Of a DNA stretch of 64,000 nucleotides, positions 1-8,678 are shown piece after piece. Positions within the stretch are counted from its first letter, which is position 1. Each line of letters begins with the position of its first letter. Position numbers and translations under genes: made by a program. The notes below the pieces were generated by a model. It was not told the origin of the DNA, did no database searches, and saw nothing but the letters and a program-made list of their open reading frames with translations. This DNA is from Kordia sp. (GTDB lineage: Bacteria > Bacteroidota > Bacteroidia > Flavobacteriales > Flavobacteriaceae): NCBI RefSeq assembly GCF_022447245.1, contig NZ_JAKVBC010000002.1:218278-282277 (forward strand), given 5' to 3'.

Positions 1-2
1 AT

Positions 3-392
3 GACATGGTAGAATGGAATAATATTACAATGGAACTACGTGAGTTTATCCGTAATTATATCCAGGAAGGAAAAGAAGTGGTTTCTGAAGATATTCCAGT
101 AGAACAAAAAGAAAGAATTGAGATTTCAGAAGAGAGTTTTGAAGCTTTGGATGATATTTCAAAAGAAATTGTAAATATTTTAGAAGAATATATCAAACCT
201 GCTGTAGCAAGTGACGGTGGAAACATTATGTTTGATTCGTACGATCCAGCTTCTAAAGTAGTAAAAGTTGTACTGCAAGGAGCATGTAGTGGTTGCCCAT
301 CTTCTACCCTAACATTGAAGAGTGGTATTGAAAATACGTTAAAGAACCTATTAAAAGGGCAGATTAACGAAGTTGTGGCAATTAACGGATAA
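3..392 (+). CDS. NifU family Fe-S scaffold protein, C-terminal part (5' end outside window)
   Basis: The reading frame is open to the left edge of the window, so this is the 3' part of a longer gene; the ATG at 6 is probably internal. About 129 codons are visible. The last 80 residues form a NifU C-terminal domain: 'KPAVASDGGN' followed by 'GACSGCPSST', whose CxxC cysteines bind a transferable [4Fe-4S] cluster. In Flavobacteria such proteins are about 300 residues with an Nfu N-terminal domain, which would lie outside. The role is delivery of Fe-S clusters to client proteins in the cytoplasm (family knowledge). The fixed CxxC shows the domain is intact. The dodecin gene follows after 74 bp on the same strand. 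Confidence 0.9.
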   Translation, partial: DMVEWNNITMELREFIRNYIQEGKEVVSEDIPVEQKERIEISEESFEALDDISKEIVNILEEYIKPAVASDGGNIMFDSYDPASKVVKVVLQGACSGCPSSTLTLKSGIENTLKNLLKGQINEVVAING

Positions 393-466
393 GAAATACT
401 TTTTTAATTATAAGAATTGCCGTACTTTGAAAAGTAAATTATCATATAACCTTAAAAAAGACTATT

Positions 467-667
467 ATGGCAGTATTAAAAGTAATTGAAGTACTTTCAA
501 ATTCAAAGAAAAGTTGGGAAGATGCAACTGCAAAAGCTGTAAAACAAGCTTCTAAATCAGTTAAGAATATCAAATCTGTATATGTACAAGATCAAAGTGC
601 AATTGTACAAGATGGAGCTGTAGTTGAATACCGCGTAAATTTAAAGCTTACGTTTGAGGTAAAATAA
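467..667 (+). CDS. Dodecin family flavin-binding protein
   Basis: A 66-residue protein of normal dodecin length. It has the family layout of a beta strand, one helix beginning 'SWEDATAKAV', and two more strands ending in 'YRVNLKLTFEVK'. Dodecins form hollow dodecamers that store flavins (or CoA) and quench their photochemistry; the Trp near residue 17 is the residue that stacks on the isoalloxazine ring in known dodecins. It is cytoplasmic with no signal peptide. The gene stands alone, followed by a strong hairpin terminator at 691-725. The assignment is by sequence pattern; which flavin is bound cannot be read from the sequence. Confidence 0.92.
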   Translation: MAVLKVIEVLSNSKKSWEDATAKAVKQASKSVKNIKSVYVQDQSAIVQDGAVVEYRVNLKLTFEVK

Positions 668-690
668 TAATATACTTTATATATGTATTA

Positions 691-725
691 AAGGCGTTGT
701 CAAATAATGATAACGCTTTTTTTTT
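691..725 (+). terminator. Rho-independent terminator after dodecin gene
   Basis: A 9-bp stem (694-702 GCGTTGTCA with 708-716 TGATAACGC, one G-U pair) with a 5-base loop is followed by nine T on the plus strand. It sits 27 bp after the dodecin stop codon. Confidence 0.85.
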
Positions 726-790
726 ACTCGTAGATTTTCCATACCTTTTATTTACCTTAAATCATAACAACAAAATATAAAAGTTAGCCT

Positions 791-1162
791 ATGAAAACTT
801 TAGAAACCATTCTTATTGCGCTTGTCGCCATTGAACATATATACATTCTATACTTAGAAATGTTTTTGTGGACCAAACCGAAAGGAATGAAAACCTTCGG
901 ATTGAAATCAAAAGATTTTGCAGAAGAAACCAAAATACTTGCCGCAAATCAAGGATTGTATAACGGATTTTTAGCCGCAGGATTGTTTTGGTCATTGTAC
1001 ACCAAAAACATTCACGTAAGCCTATTTTTCATTATTTGTGTATGTATTGCAGCATTGTATGGATCTTATTCTACTAAAAATAAGCGAATTTTAATTGTAC
1101 AAGGAACTCCTGCATTTTTAGCATTAGCCGTTATTTTATTACGAATGTTTTTAGAATTTTAA
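791..1162 (+). CDS. DUF1304 family integral membrane protein
   Basis: A 123-residue membrane protein with four predicted hydrophobic segments (about 4-24, 58-70, 74-91, 100-120). It carries the family motifs 'ALVAIEHIYILYLEMF' with the conserved His-Ile/Tyr-Leu-Glu-Met string, 'KTFGL', and 'NQGLYNGFLAAGL'. The family (DUF1304) has no established function. It has its own transcription unit: the dodecin terminator precedes it and the MscS gene follows with its own promoter-like sequence. Start chosen at the first ATG, which gives the standard N-terminus. No unusual features. Confidence 0.88.
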   Translation: MKTLETILIALVAIEHIYILYLEMFLWTKPKGMKTFGLKSKDFAEETKILAANQGLYNGFLAAGLFWSLYTKNIHVSLFFIICVCIAALYGSYSTKNKRILIVQGTPAFLALAVILLRMFLEF

Positions 1163-1261
1163 TATCACAGTTCTTCTAGCTTCTACACATCACTAAAATC
1201 ATTCAATTTGGCAGTTTTTTTGTCGTTTATAGAAAGCTTAAAAATTCAATTACAAATTTAT

Positions 1262-1289
1262 TTTGTAACCTTTCGATTTTATAATTTTG
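1262..1289 (+). promoter_or_regulatory. Bacteroidota-type promoter for mscS
   Basis: TAATTTTG at 1282-1289 fits the Bacteroidota -7 element TAnnTTTG exactly, and TTTG lies at 1262-1265 with a 16-bp gap, a little shorter than the usual 17-23. The start codon is 29 bp downstream. Confidence 0.5.
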
Positions 1290-1317
1290 CACCATCACAA
1301 AAACAAATACGAATATC

Positions 1318-2178
1318 ATGGAAGAAACAAAAACGCAAACTCCTGTAGAGGAAACAACAAATACTGCTTCTGGTTGGTTTGAAAATTTTGATCTAGAGAA
1401 GATTCTTGTAGATTATGGACTGAAAGTAGTTGCTGCTTTGGCAATTTTAATTATTGGTCTATTTATTATCAAATTGATTGTACGTTTATCAATAAAGGTA
1501 ATGAAAAGACGTGGAATTGATGAGACACTACTGAAATTTTTAGGGAGCTTACTTGGTTGGACACTTAAAATTTTATTGTTTGTTATTGTTGCTTCACAAT
1601 TAGGTATTGAAACTACCTCGTTTGCCGCTATTATTGGTGCCGCTGGTTTGGCAATTGGTTTGGCATTACAAGGATCATTATCAGACTTTGCAGGTGGTGT
1701 ATTAATTATGATTTTCAAGCCTTATAGAATTGGAGATTTAGTAGAAGCACAAGGTGTTTTGGGAGTTGTAAAAGAAATTCAAATCTTTACGACACATTTA
1801 AATACTCCAGAAAACAAATTAGCTATCATTCCAAATGGCGCAATATCTAATGGAAATATTGTGAATTACACAGCAGAAGTTACACTGCGAGTTGATCATG
1901 TAATTGGTGTTGCATACGATTCAGACATTAAACAAACAAAAGATGTATTGATGAAAGTATTAACCGATCATCCAAAAGTGTTGAAAGATCCTGCACCAAC
2001 TGTTAATGTCTCTGAATTAGCAGATAGCTCAGTAAACTTTGCAGTGCGCCCTTGGGCAAAAGCAGCACATTATTGGGATGTGTATTTTGATGTATTAGAA
2101 CACACAAAAATTGCCTTAGATGCTGCTGGAATTGAAATTCCATATCCAACTAGCGTTGAAATTGAGAAAAAAATGTAA
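1318..2178 (+). CDS. Small-conductance mechanosensitive channel (MscS family)
   Basis: A 286-residue MscS-type channel that releases osmolytes on hypo-osmotic shock. The N-terminus (1-25) is Thr/Glu-rich. Membrane segments lie at about 34-56, 75-93 and 98-130. The third is the Gly/Ala-rich pore helix 'GAAGLAIGLALQGSLSDFAGG', followed by the beta domain ('FKPYRIGDLVEAQGV', 'IIPNGAISNGNIVNYT') and the alpha/beta cytosolic domain ending in 'IEIPYPTSVEIEKK'. Length matches E. coli MscS (286). It is a single gene behind its own promoter, with no partner genes nearby. Confidence 0.95.
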   Translation: MEETKTQTPVEETTNTASGWFENFDLEKILVDYGLKVVAALAILIIGLFIIKLIVRLSIKVMKRRGIDETLLKFLGSLLGWTLKILLFVIVASQLGIETTSFAAIIGAAGLAIGLALQGSLSDFAGGVLIMIFKPYRIGDLVEAQGVLGVVKEIQIFTTHLNTPENKLAIIPNGAISNGNIVNYTAEVTLRVDHVIGVAYDSDIKQTKDVLMKVLTDHPKVLKDPAPTVNVSELADSSVNFAVRPWAKAAHYWDVYFDVLEHTKIALDAAGIEIPYPTSVEIEKKM

Positions 2179-2292
2179 AAGATGTATTAGTATACTAAAT
2201 ACATTTTGATCTTTTAATTAAAATAAATAATATGGGGAGCGTAAATTTTTATGCTCCTTATTTTTTTAGGAAATTTACATGAGAAGGTGATT

Positions 2293-2717
2293 TTAAAATA
2301 CTGAAGGATCAGTATCTGGCACATAATCATCAACAAATATCCCTAATTCTTCTGTATAATCAAGTGTTGAGGCACCCATCTTTTCAGCTCCTCCTACTAT
2401 GTTACTAACTTCCTTCTTTTTATCAATTGATATAGAGAAATTATCCAAAGCACAACAAACATAGCTATGAGAAAAACATTTGTGAATAGATCAAATTTAT
2501 TTTTTATTGTTACTGCCGTCTTTTCAGATGAGATAGATTTTAAATGAATTCTAGATATGACATCATAGCCAGATCCGTATTTATTTTTCATTAACCCATG
2601 CAGTTCTGTTTCACTCAATTCAGTAACTGTTATGCTTTCAGTTGGCGACTTTAATTAGTTGCTAACAATATCAATCGGTTTTTCAACAACTAGCTTATGT
2701 TTTTTTATGAAGAGCAT
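2293..2717 (-). pseudogene. Broken gene for a small membrane-anchored protein of unknown function
   Basis: Read on the minus strand from the ATG at 2717, one frame runs for 20 codons to a TAA at 2655-2657. It then continues in the same frame for 86 codons through a hydrophobic membrane segment ('VFLIAMFVVLWIISLYQL') to a TAG at 2397. Just before that, a one-base shift within the five-A run (plus-strand T 2417-2421) would lead into a coding-like tail ending 'VDDYVPDTDPSVF' at 2293. Together the pieces would make a protein of about 140 residues with one membrane helix. No family recognised. Either a pseudogene with a nonsense codon and a frameshift, or sequence errors. A shorter product starting at TTG 2618 (73 residues) is possible but less likely. 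Confidence 0.4.
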
Positions 2718-2731
2718 TTAAGAAAATAAAT

Positions 2732-3414
2732 CTATGTAACTTTTTTCTTTGGTTTGGTGACTACAAAGTCTTTTAGGTAATATGGTTCAAAATAAGCGAC
2801 ATCTTCGATATCGTTTTTTTGGTGTTTATCTATCGCAATCGGAATCATTTTTTCTGTAGATGGAAAGTATAGCTCATCATAGAAAATTGCATTTTCATGT
2901 GTTATCACACCTTTGCACTTTTCTGCTCCGTTTCCTATAAAATGTACTTTTCCTTTAGCTAAATAGTCTTCAAAAGAAGTTTCTGTGATGATTTCTGCTT
3001 TTGTTTCTCTGATTTGCGAATAGTTGGCATCAAATACTGCCGAATATACTTCCATACGGCGCGCATCTAGCAATGGCAAAATAACTCCATCTGTAATAAT
3101 AATAGAGCGTGAGAGCACCTCTAAACTTTCAATCGCCATTAATTGAATGTCAGAAGCAAAACACAATCCTTAGCAGCAGAAACACCTATACGCAATCCTG
3201 TATACGATCCTGGACCTTTTCCCACGACCATAGCTTTTACATCTTCTGGTTGAATTTGAGCAGCTTCATACGCCTCTTTGATAAATACGTGTAGCTTTTC
3301 AGAATGCGAATAGTTTTTATTGTTTTCTTCCTTAAAGTATAGCACTTTTTCATCATCCGCCAAACACACAGAACAGTTCGTAGTTGAGGTTTCTAAGTAT
3401 AATCGTATCGCCAT
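2732..3414 (-). pseudogene. tsaB: tRNA threonylcarbamoyladenosine biosynthesis protein TsaB, frameshifted as written
   Basis: TsaB works with TsaD and TsaE to place threonylcarbamoyl on A37 of tRNAs reading ANN codons. The N-terminal half (start 3414, 'MAIRLYLETSTTNCSVCL') and C-terminal half (ending 'KPKKKVT' at 2732) both match TsaB, including 'GKGPGSYTGLRIGVSAAK', but they are in different frames. The break is at plus-strand 3168-3169: the gene reads AAGGATTG where AAGGGATTG would restore 'AAKGLCFA', the normal family sequence. With one G restored the product is 227 residues, the usual length. The upstream Met at 3435 is out of the family alignment, so 3414 was chosen. The gene is generally essential, which favours a sequencing error. 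Confidence 0.9.
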
Positions 3415-3440
3415 TAGACTGCTAATTTTAAACAAAAGTA

Positions 3441-3480
3441 AAAAAGCATCAACCTTTATAAAAGTATTGATGCTTTTTTT
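3441..3480 (-). terminator. Terminator of the tripartite efflux operon
   Basis: A 12-bp stem (3441-3452 with 3467-3478) around a 14-base loop, followed on the minus strand by a run of T. It lies between the end of the TolC gene (3500) and the tsaB start (3414). It also has a T-run on the plus strand, so it could act in both directions. Confidence 0.8.
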
Positions 3481-3499
3481 GTGTGTTTTATTTTGTTTT

Positions 3500-4933
3500 C
3501 TAGTTCAATTCCGTTAATGGAAGCCCAAAATAGAATTCTAATATTTTTAAACGGAAAATGTAATCGTATTTCGTACGTATTACATCTGATTCTGCGGCTT
3601 CCAATCGTTGTTTGGATTGACTAAAATCAAACGAATTCATTACACCTTCATTGAACCGAGCTGTAGAATAATCATGTGCAATTCTCCTAGCTGTCAAGGT
3701 TTTTTCTGCAGCTTCATAGGCTTTTAGTGCTCCTTTTGCATCATTATACGCTTGGTTTACGGTAGCTTCTAAATTATTTTTTGTTTGGTCTAGATTATAT
3801 TTCGCTCTTTCAATCGCAATCTTAGAGCGTTTTATGCCATTACTAATTCTAAAACCAGTAAAGATTGGTATATTCAATTGCAAACCAAAAGAATTACCTT
3901 TGTTTGCTCTAAATTGATCAAATAATGGATCTGATTTCTTCGTTAATGTTACAAGGTTCGGTCCTAGTACTGACTCTCCAGTTCCTTCCACAAAACCAAT
4001 TTCTCTAAATGGCATTTCTGAGTTTGGGATGGTCCCTGCAAAAATATCCAAATTATTTGCTCTGGTATTAAAACTATAAAAACCTGTCAATGTCGGATAT
4101 CTTTGTCCTCTTGCGAGTTTCAAATCATATTCAGCAATTTCTATATTTGTCTCGGAGATTTTTACATCATTTCGAACTTCTAACGATTTTTCAAAAATTT
4201 GTTTTGGTGAGTTATTCATGATCGTTGTCTTAGGAATTGCGTAATTTCCTTCCTCGATATCAAAAGTATCATAATCTGTAATCAATAAAAGTTGCGCTAA
4301 AGATATTTTAGAAATACGCAAGGTATTTTCAGCATTTACAATTTGCTGTTCTTGTGTCGCTATATTTGCTTCAATTTCTGAAATTTCTCCTTGAGCCAAC
4401 ACACCTTCATCAACTAACTCTTGGGTACGTTTTAATTCTTTTTTTGTCACTTCAATTTGCAACCTCAATACCTTTAAAGATTCTTTGTTGAACAATATTT
4501 GCAAAAAACTTTGTACTACTTGCAACGAAGTATTGTCTTTCATATCATCTAACTGATACTGATTGGCCAGTAAAGTTAAATTTGCCCTATGAAGTCTATT
4601 CACATTTTGCAAACCATCAAAAAGAGTTACATTCATGCTTAACCCAGCTGATGTATTTTGTGTCGTTTGATTTTGTAACACTCCTGTAGTTACATTTGTG
4701 TTTAAACCAATGTTCCAAGAATGTGATGTCGAAGCATTTAATGTTGGTAAAAATCCTCCGATAGCCTCTTTTTTGTCAATTTCAGAACTTTCTTTATCCA
4801 GTTGTGCTTGTTTGATAGCGATATTATTTTCTAAAGCATAGTCAACACATTCTTTTAATGTCCATTTTTTTTGGGCATGCATTGTAGTAATTGTTCCTGT
4901 AATAAGCAGGATAATGATATAAACTTTTTTCAT
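3500..4933 (-). CDS. TolC family outer membrane efflux protein (operon end)
   Basis: A 477-residue outer membrane channel with a signal peptide (1-20, 'TMHAQ' cleavage region). It then has two repeats of the OEP fold rich in long alpha-helical hairpins, e.g. 'KKWTLKECVDYALENNIAI' at the start of the mature protein and 'GLQLNIPIFTGFRISNG' in the second beta region. It should form the trimeric exit duct for the membrane fusion protein and ABC transporter encoded just upstream (4964-9372). It is the last gene of a five-gene minus-strand operon, followed by the 3441-3480 terminator. The substrate is unknown. Confidence 0.93.
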   Translation of the reverse strand: MKKVYIIILLITGTITTMHAQKKWTLKECVDYALENNIAIKQAQLDKESSEIDKKEAIGGFLPTLNASTSHSWNIGLNTNVTTGVLQNQTTQNTSAGLSMNVTLFDGLQNVNRLHRANLTLLANQYQLDDMKDNTSLQVVQSFLQILFNKESLKVLRLQIEVTKKELKRTQELVDEGVLAQGEISEIEANIATQEQQIVNAENTLRISKISLAQLLLITDYDTFDIEEGNYAIPKTTIMNNSPKQIFEKSLEVRNDVKISETNIEIAEYDLKLARGQRYPTLTGFYSFNTRANNLDIFAGTIPNSEMPFREIGFVEGTGESVLGPNLVTLTKKSDPLFDQFRANKGNSFGLQLNIPIFTGFRISNGIKRSKIAIERAKYNLDQTKNNLEATVNQAYNDAKGALKAYEAAEKTLTARRIAHDYSTARFNEGVMNSFDFSQSKQRLEAAESDVIRTKYDYIFRLKILEFYFGLPLTELN

Positions 4934-4963
4934 GTTAATGGTTATACTATTTCGGTGTTAATG

Positions 4964-6112
4964 TTAATCGTTTTCTTCGTTGCCATTATCTTCTCCTTCT
5001 GATTTATCATCTTCTTTTTTGATAGCAAATTTGTTCCATATTTTGATTTTATCATCTTTTTCTAATCCAGAAAGGATTTCTATATTTTTCCCATCAGAGA
5101 TTCCAACTTCTATGAATTTTTTTTCAAATTCTTGTTCTCCTTTTTCTATTTCAACATACGGCTTATCTTCATTTTTTGAATCAAATCTAAGCAATCCTTC
5201 ATCAATTACCAGAATATTTTCCTTTTTCCCTAGTTCAATTGTAGCATTTGCACTGTAGCCCGCTCTTATGAAATAGTTTTTATCCAGTTCTACATCTGCT
5301 TTTATTTTGAATTGTACTGCACCACTTTCTTCAACTCCTTTTGGTGCTACAAACGTCAACTTAGCCACAAAATCTTTATCTTCAATTGCACCTAAGTTTA
5401 CAGTAAGTTCTGTATTTGGCTTTAATTTACCAACTTCTGCCTCATCTACTTTTCCTTCGAAGATCATTTTTCCTAAATCGGCAATCGTAGCAATACTTGT
5501 TCCTGCATTGAACGTATTACTTTCAATAACCTGATCTCCTTCTTTTACTGGAATTACCAAGATAGTTCCAGAAACCGTTGCTCTAATGTTTGTATTGGCA
5601 GCAGAACCTCCAACAGAACCTCTTTTGATGATTTGTAAATCGCTTTGTGCATTACGTACTTCTTGTTTTGCTTGATTGTATGAAAGCTCCGCACGTTCAA
5701 ATTCTTGACTAGATATGATTCCTTTGTCAAAAAGTGTTTTGTTTCTATCGTAGGCTACTTTAGCATTATCCATCACAATTTTTTGATTCTTAATTCTGTT
5801 TCGTGCACTGTTCAACGATTGCTCATTTGGCACTACTTTGATACGCGCAATTAAATCTCCTGCTTGAATTTTATCACCTTCCTCTACAAATATTTTTTCA
5901 ATGATTCCTGAGATTTGCGGTTTTATTTCCACCTCATTTTCTGGAATCACTGTTCCTGCTGCAACTGTTTTTTCGATGATTGTATCTTTGAACGCAGTGG
6001 TAGTTTCAAAGGTTTCTACGTTTGTCGTATTTGACTTTACAAAGTATGTTCCTGCAAAAAATGCACCTCCTAAAAGTATGATTAGCAATAGGATTCGTAA
6101 AACTTTCTTCAT
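4964..6112 (-). CDS. MacA/HlyD-type periplasmic adaptor protein
   Basis: A 382-residue membrane fusion protein. The start at 6112 gives a clean N-terminal membrane anchor ('LRILLLIILLGGAFFAG'); the frame is open further upstream, but that extension would lack such an anchor at its end and overlap the previous gene. It has a barrel-sandwich domain ('PENEVEIKPQISGIIEK' and 'IRATVSGTILVIPVKEGD'), a coiled-coil hairpin (about residues 90-150) and a beta-barrel domain. It links the inner membrane ABC transporter to the TolC channel. It starts 55 bp after the permease gene at 6168 and is followed 30 bp later by the TolC gene. The C-terminus is very acidic (Asp/Glu/Asn-rich). Confidence 0.93.
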   Translation of the reverse strand: MKKVLRILLLIILLGGAFFAGTYFVKSNTTNVETFETTTAFKDTIIEKTVAAGTVIPENEVEIKPQISGIIEKIFVEEGDKIQAGDLIARIKVVPNEQSLNSARNRIKNQKIVMDNAKVAYDRNKTLFDKGIISSQEFERAELSYNQAKQEVRNAQSDLQIIKRGSVGGSAANTNIRATVSGTILVIPVKEGDQVIESNTFNAGTSIATIADLGKMIFEGKVDEAEVGKLKPNTELTVNLGAIEDKDFVAKLTFVAPKGVEESGAVQFKIKADVELDKNYFIRAGYSANATIELGKKENILVIDEGLLRFDSKNEDKPYVEIEKGEQEFEKKFIEVGISDGKNIEILSGLEKDDKIKIWNKFAIKKEDDKSEGEDNGNEEND

Positions 6113-6167
6113 TTTTTTTGATTCTTGGTTTAGTACCTGATTAGTGTGTATTATTATAATATATTTA

Positions 6168-7427
6168 TTATTCTTCTCGCAAAGCATCTATAGGTTTGAT
6201 ACTTACGGCTCGTTGTGCTGGGATCAATCCAATTAATGTTCCTAATATGACCATGATCGCAATCGCAAACCCGATATACGGCAAACTTACTGTTGGATTC
6301 AAAAATGGAAAATCCCAACTTTTAGCCAGATCATTCAAATATGACAGTAATAATCCACCTACTGTCATTCCTAAAAGTCCGGCTGTTAATGTTAAGAATA
6401 CAGATTCTAAGATGATTTGTCCTCGAATTTCTCCTGGCTTTGCCCCTAATGCTCTTCTGACTCCTATTTCTTTTGTACGTTCCTTTACAGTAATTAGCAA
6501 TATGTTTCCAATGGCAATAACTCCTGCTAAGATTGTAGCAATTCCTACAATAAGTGCTGTAAATTTTAATCCTTTGACAAACCCAGTAATTTTTCCAAAC
6601 ATTTCTCCAAAGTTAAATGCTCCAAAAGCTCTTTCATCATTAGGATGTACTGTGTATCGCCTTTTCAATAAATTCTTTACTTTTTCTTCAACGGCAATAA
6701 TATCCTCTTTAGGATAACCTGCAATGACCATCCAACCAATTCGGTTTCCTGTATTGAATACTTTTTGATATGTGGTAAATGGTATAAATATGGAATTGTC
6801 TCTTTCAAAAAAGTCTGTATTATTCCTTTTGTAAACACCAACTACTTGAAAATAAATATTACTGATTTTGATGTATTGTCCGACTGGATTTTCGCCTTCT
6901 TCAAATAGTTCTTTTTCTATACGTTCTCCGATGACACATATTTTTCGTTGATCTTGAATATCTTTTTGATTTAGGAAACGCCCTTTCCTCAATTTTTTCT
7001 TGGAGACTTTATCAATAATGGGATAGTCCCCAAATACTCTATAGTTTCCAGATTTTAGTTTATTGATTACTAATGGAACCGCATCTCCAAAAACTCCTTT
7101 AGCATTTCGTGGTGCTACAAATTGTACACCTTCAATTTGACTTGCGATTCTATAAGTATCATTAAGTTCTAGACGAACTTTACGGTTTCTTTTATAACCT
7201 CCATATGGAATTCCTGTTTGTTCTGACCAAAGAAACATACTGTTTGTTGCCAAATTTTTGAATCGGTCATCAAATCCGTTTTCCATCCCTTTTGCAGCAC
7301 CTTGCAATGCTACAAAGAGTAAAATCCCCCAAAAAACACCAATAATAGTAATGGCCGTTCGTAGTTTGTTTTTACGAATTGCTCCGAAAATTTCTTGCCA
7401 AGTATCTCTTGTAAATATAAATTTCAT
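6168..7427 (-). CDS. MacB-like ABC transporter permease (second of two)
   Basis: A 419-residue permease with the MacB layout: an N-terminal membrane helix (about 17-37), a large periplasmic MacB_PCD domain (to about 280), then three helices in a FtsX domain at the C-terminus, including 'VKERTKEIGVRRALGAKPGEI' and ending 'QRAVSIKPIDALREE'. It lacks an ATPase domain; that is supplied by the separate gene at 8671-9372. It lies 18 bp after the first permease gene, a paralogue with the same fold, so the pair probably forms a heterodimer. Such systems export peptides, lipoproteins or drugs by mechanotransmission; the substrate is unknown. Confidence 0.93.
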   Translation of the reverse strand: MKFIFTRDTWQEIFGAIRKNKLRTAITIIGVFWGILLFVALQGAAKGMENGFDDRFKNLATNSMFLWSEQTGIPYGGYKRNRKVRLELNDTYRIASQIEGVQFVAPRNAKGVFGDAVPLVINKLKSGNYRVFGDYPIIDKVSKKKLRKGRFLNQKDIQDQRKICVIGERIEKELFEEGENPVGQYIKISNIYFQVVGVYKRNNTDFFERDNSIFIPFTTYQKVFNTGNRIGWMVIAGYPKEDIIAVEEKVKNLLKRRYTVHPNDERAFGAFNFGEMFGKITGFVKGLKFTALIVGIATILAGVIAIGNILLITVKERTKEIGVRRALGAKPGEIRGQIILESVFLTLTAGLLGMTVGGLLLSYLNDLAKSWDFPFLNPTVSLPYIGFAIAIMVILGTLIGLIPAQRAVSIKPIDALREE

Positions 7428-7445
7428 TGTTAGTTCTTGGTTCTT

Positions 7446-8678
7446 TTATTCGTCTCTTAATGCTACAATTGGTTTTACTCTAGCAGCCCTTCTAGCTGGA
7501 ATATATCCTGCTATTAATCCTGATAAAATTAAAATAACCGTTGCTGCAATAATGGTTTCTTGACTTACACTCGGATTGGTGATGAACCAATCTTTTAATT
7601 TATCGCCCATGGAGTTGAGTATAAAATTCCCAATCAATAGTCCGATATATCCAAAAACGAGTGTTACTACAATGGTTTCTTGTAAAATCATTCCAATTAC
7701 AGAACTTGGTTTAGCGCCTAATGCTTTTCGGATTCCTAGCTCTTTGGTACGTTCTTTTACAATATATACCATGATGTTACTAATTCCGATAACACCTGCA
7801 AGCAAGGTTCCGATCCCAATCCAAAGGACTATAATCTGTAATACATTGGCAACTTGCAATGTATCATTTAGGTCTTCAACTTTATTTTCAACATAAATAC
7901 CACTTCGATCACTTGGAGCAATATTATGCCTCTTCTTTAATTCTACTTCAATTTCTTTAGAAAGTTTACTCGCGCCATTTGCTCCAATAGAGATATCATA
8001 CATTAAGTTAATTTGGTCAATAATCTCTGTATTTTTATGAATAAGTTGCGTTGTACTTACTGGTGTATAAATTGAACGTTCTTCACTGTCTCCACTTCCT
8101 TTATCACTAAACACGCCAACTACACGATAGATAATTTTATTCATACTGAAGTACTTTCCTATCGCATCTTCTTTTCCAAATAAGTCTTTTTCTACCAAGC
8201 GACCGATAACCGCGACTCTCGCATCTGTTTTGATATCATTTTCATTGACATAACGTCCTTTATCGATATCTGTTTTTTCTAAATATTGATGTGATGGATG
8301 TACAGCACGTAAAGAATAATTTCCATATTCACTTTTGTATTTTGCAGTTACACCTTTGTAAATACGAGCTGTAATATGTTCAATGCGTCCTGCAAATTTT
8401 TCTTTTAGGAATTCTAAATCTGCATTTTCAAACTCAATGCGTCTATTTTCCTTGAAGCCTTTGAAAGGTTTTCTTGCTAATCCTGAATAGACGAAAATGG
8501 TATTTTGTGCATCGTCTTGGAATGCTTCGTAGAATGTATTTTTAAGACCATTTCCCATTCCGAAAAGAATCGTGAAAATCAAGATCCCAAGCGTCACCGT
8601 AAAACCTGCTAAGAGCGTTCTTAGCTTGTTTTTATTGATCGTTTGTAATATTTCTCTCCAGCGATCTAAATCAAACAT
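7446..8678 (-). CDS. MacB-like ABC transporter permease (first of two)
   Basis: A 410-residue permease of the same family as its downstream neighbour: an N-terminal helix ('TLLAGFTVTLGILIFTILFG'), a periplasmic MacB_PCD domain and a C-terminal FtsX domain with 'VKERTKELGIRKALGAKPSSV' and the end 'RRAARVKPIVALRDE'. Its start overlaps the end of the ATPase gene by 8 bp, a sign of translational coupling. Together with 8671-9372 and 6168-7427 it builds the inner membrane pump of a MacAB-TolC-like system. Confidence 0.93.
   Translation of the reverse strand: MFDLDRWREILQTINKNKLRTLLAGFTVTLGILIFTILFGMGNGLKNTFYEAFQDDAQNTIFVYSGLARKPFKGFKENRRIEFENADLEFLKEKFAGRIEHITARIYKGVTAKYKSEYGNYSLRAVHPSHQYLEKTDIDKGRYVNENDIKTDARVAVIGRLVEKDLFGKEDAIGKYFSMNKIIYRVVGVFSDKGSGDSEERSIYTPVSTTQLIHKNTEIIDQINLMYDISIGANGASKLSKEIEVELKKRHNIAPSDRSGIYVENKVEDLNDTLQVANVLQIIVLWIGIGTLLAGVIGISNIMVYIVKERTKELGIRKALGAKPSSVIGMILQETIVVTLVFGYIGLLIGNFILNSMGDKLKDWFITNPSVSQETIIAATVILILSGLIAGYIPARRAARVKPIVALRDE

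Noticed and set aside
2293..2379. 28-codon minus-strand frame with an AGGAGG sequence before its ATG
   Set aside because: Better explained as the shifted tail of the broken gene at 2293-2717, since the coding-like sequence extends upstream of the ATG.
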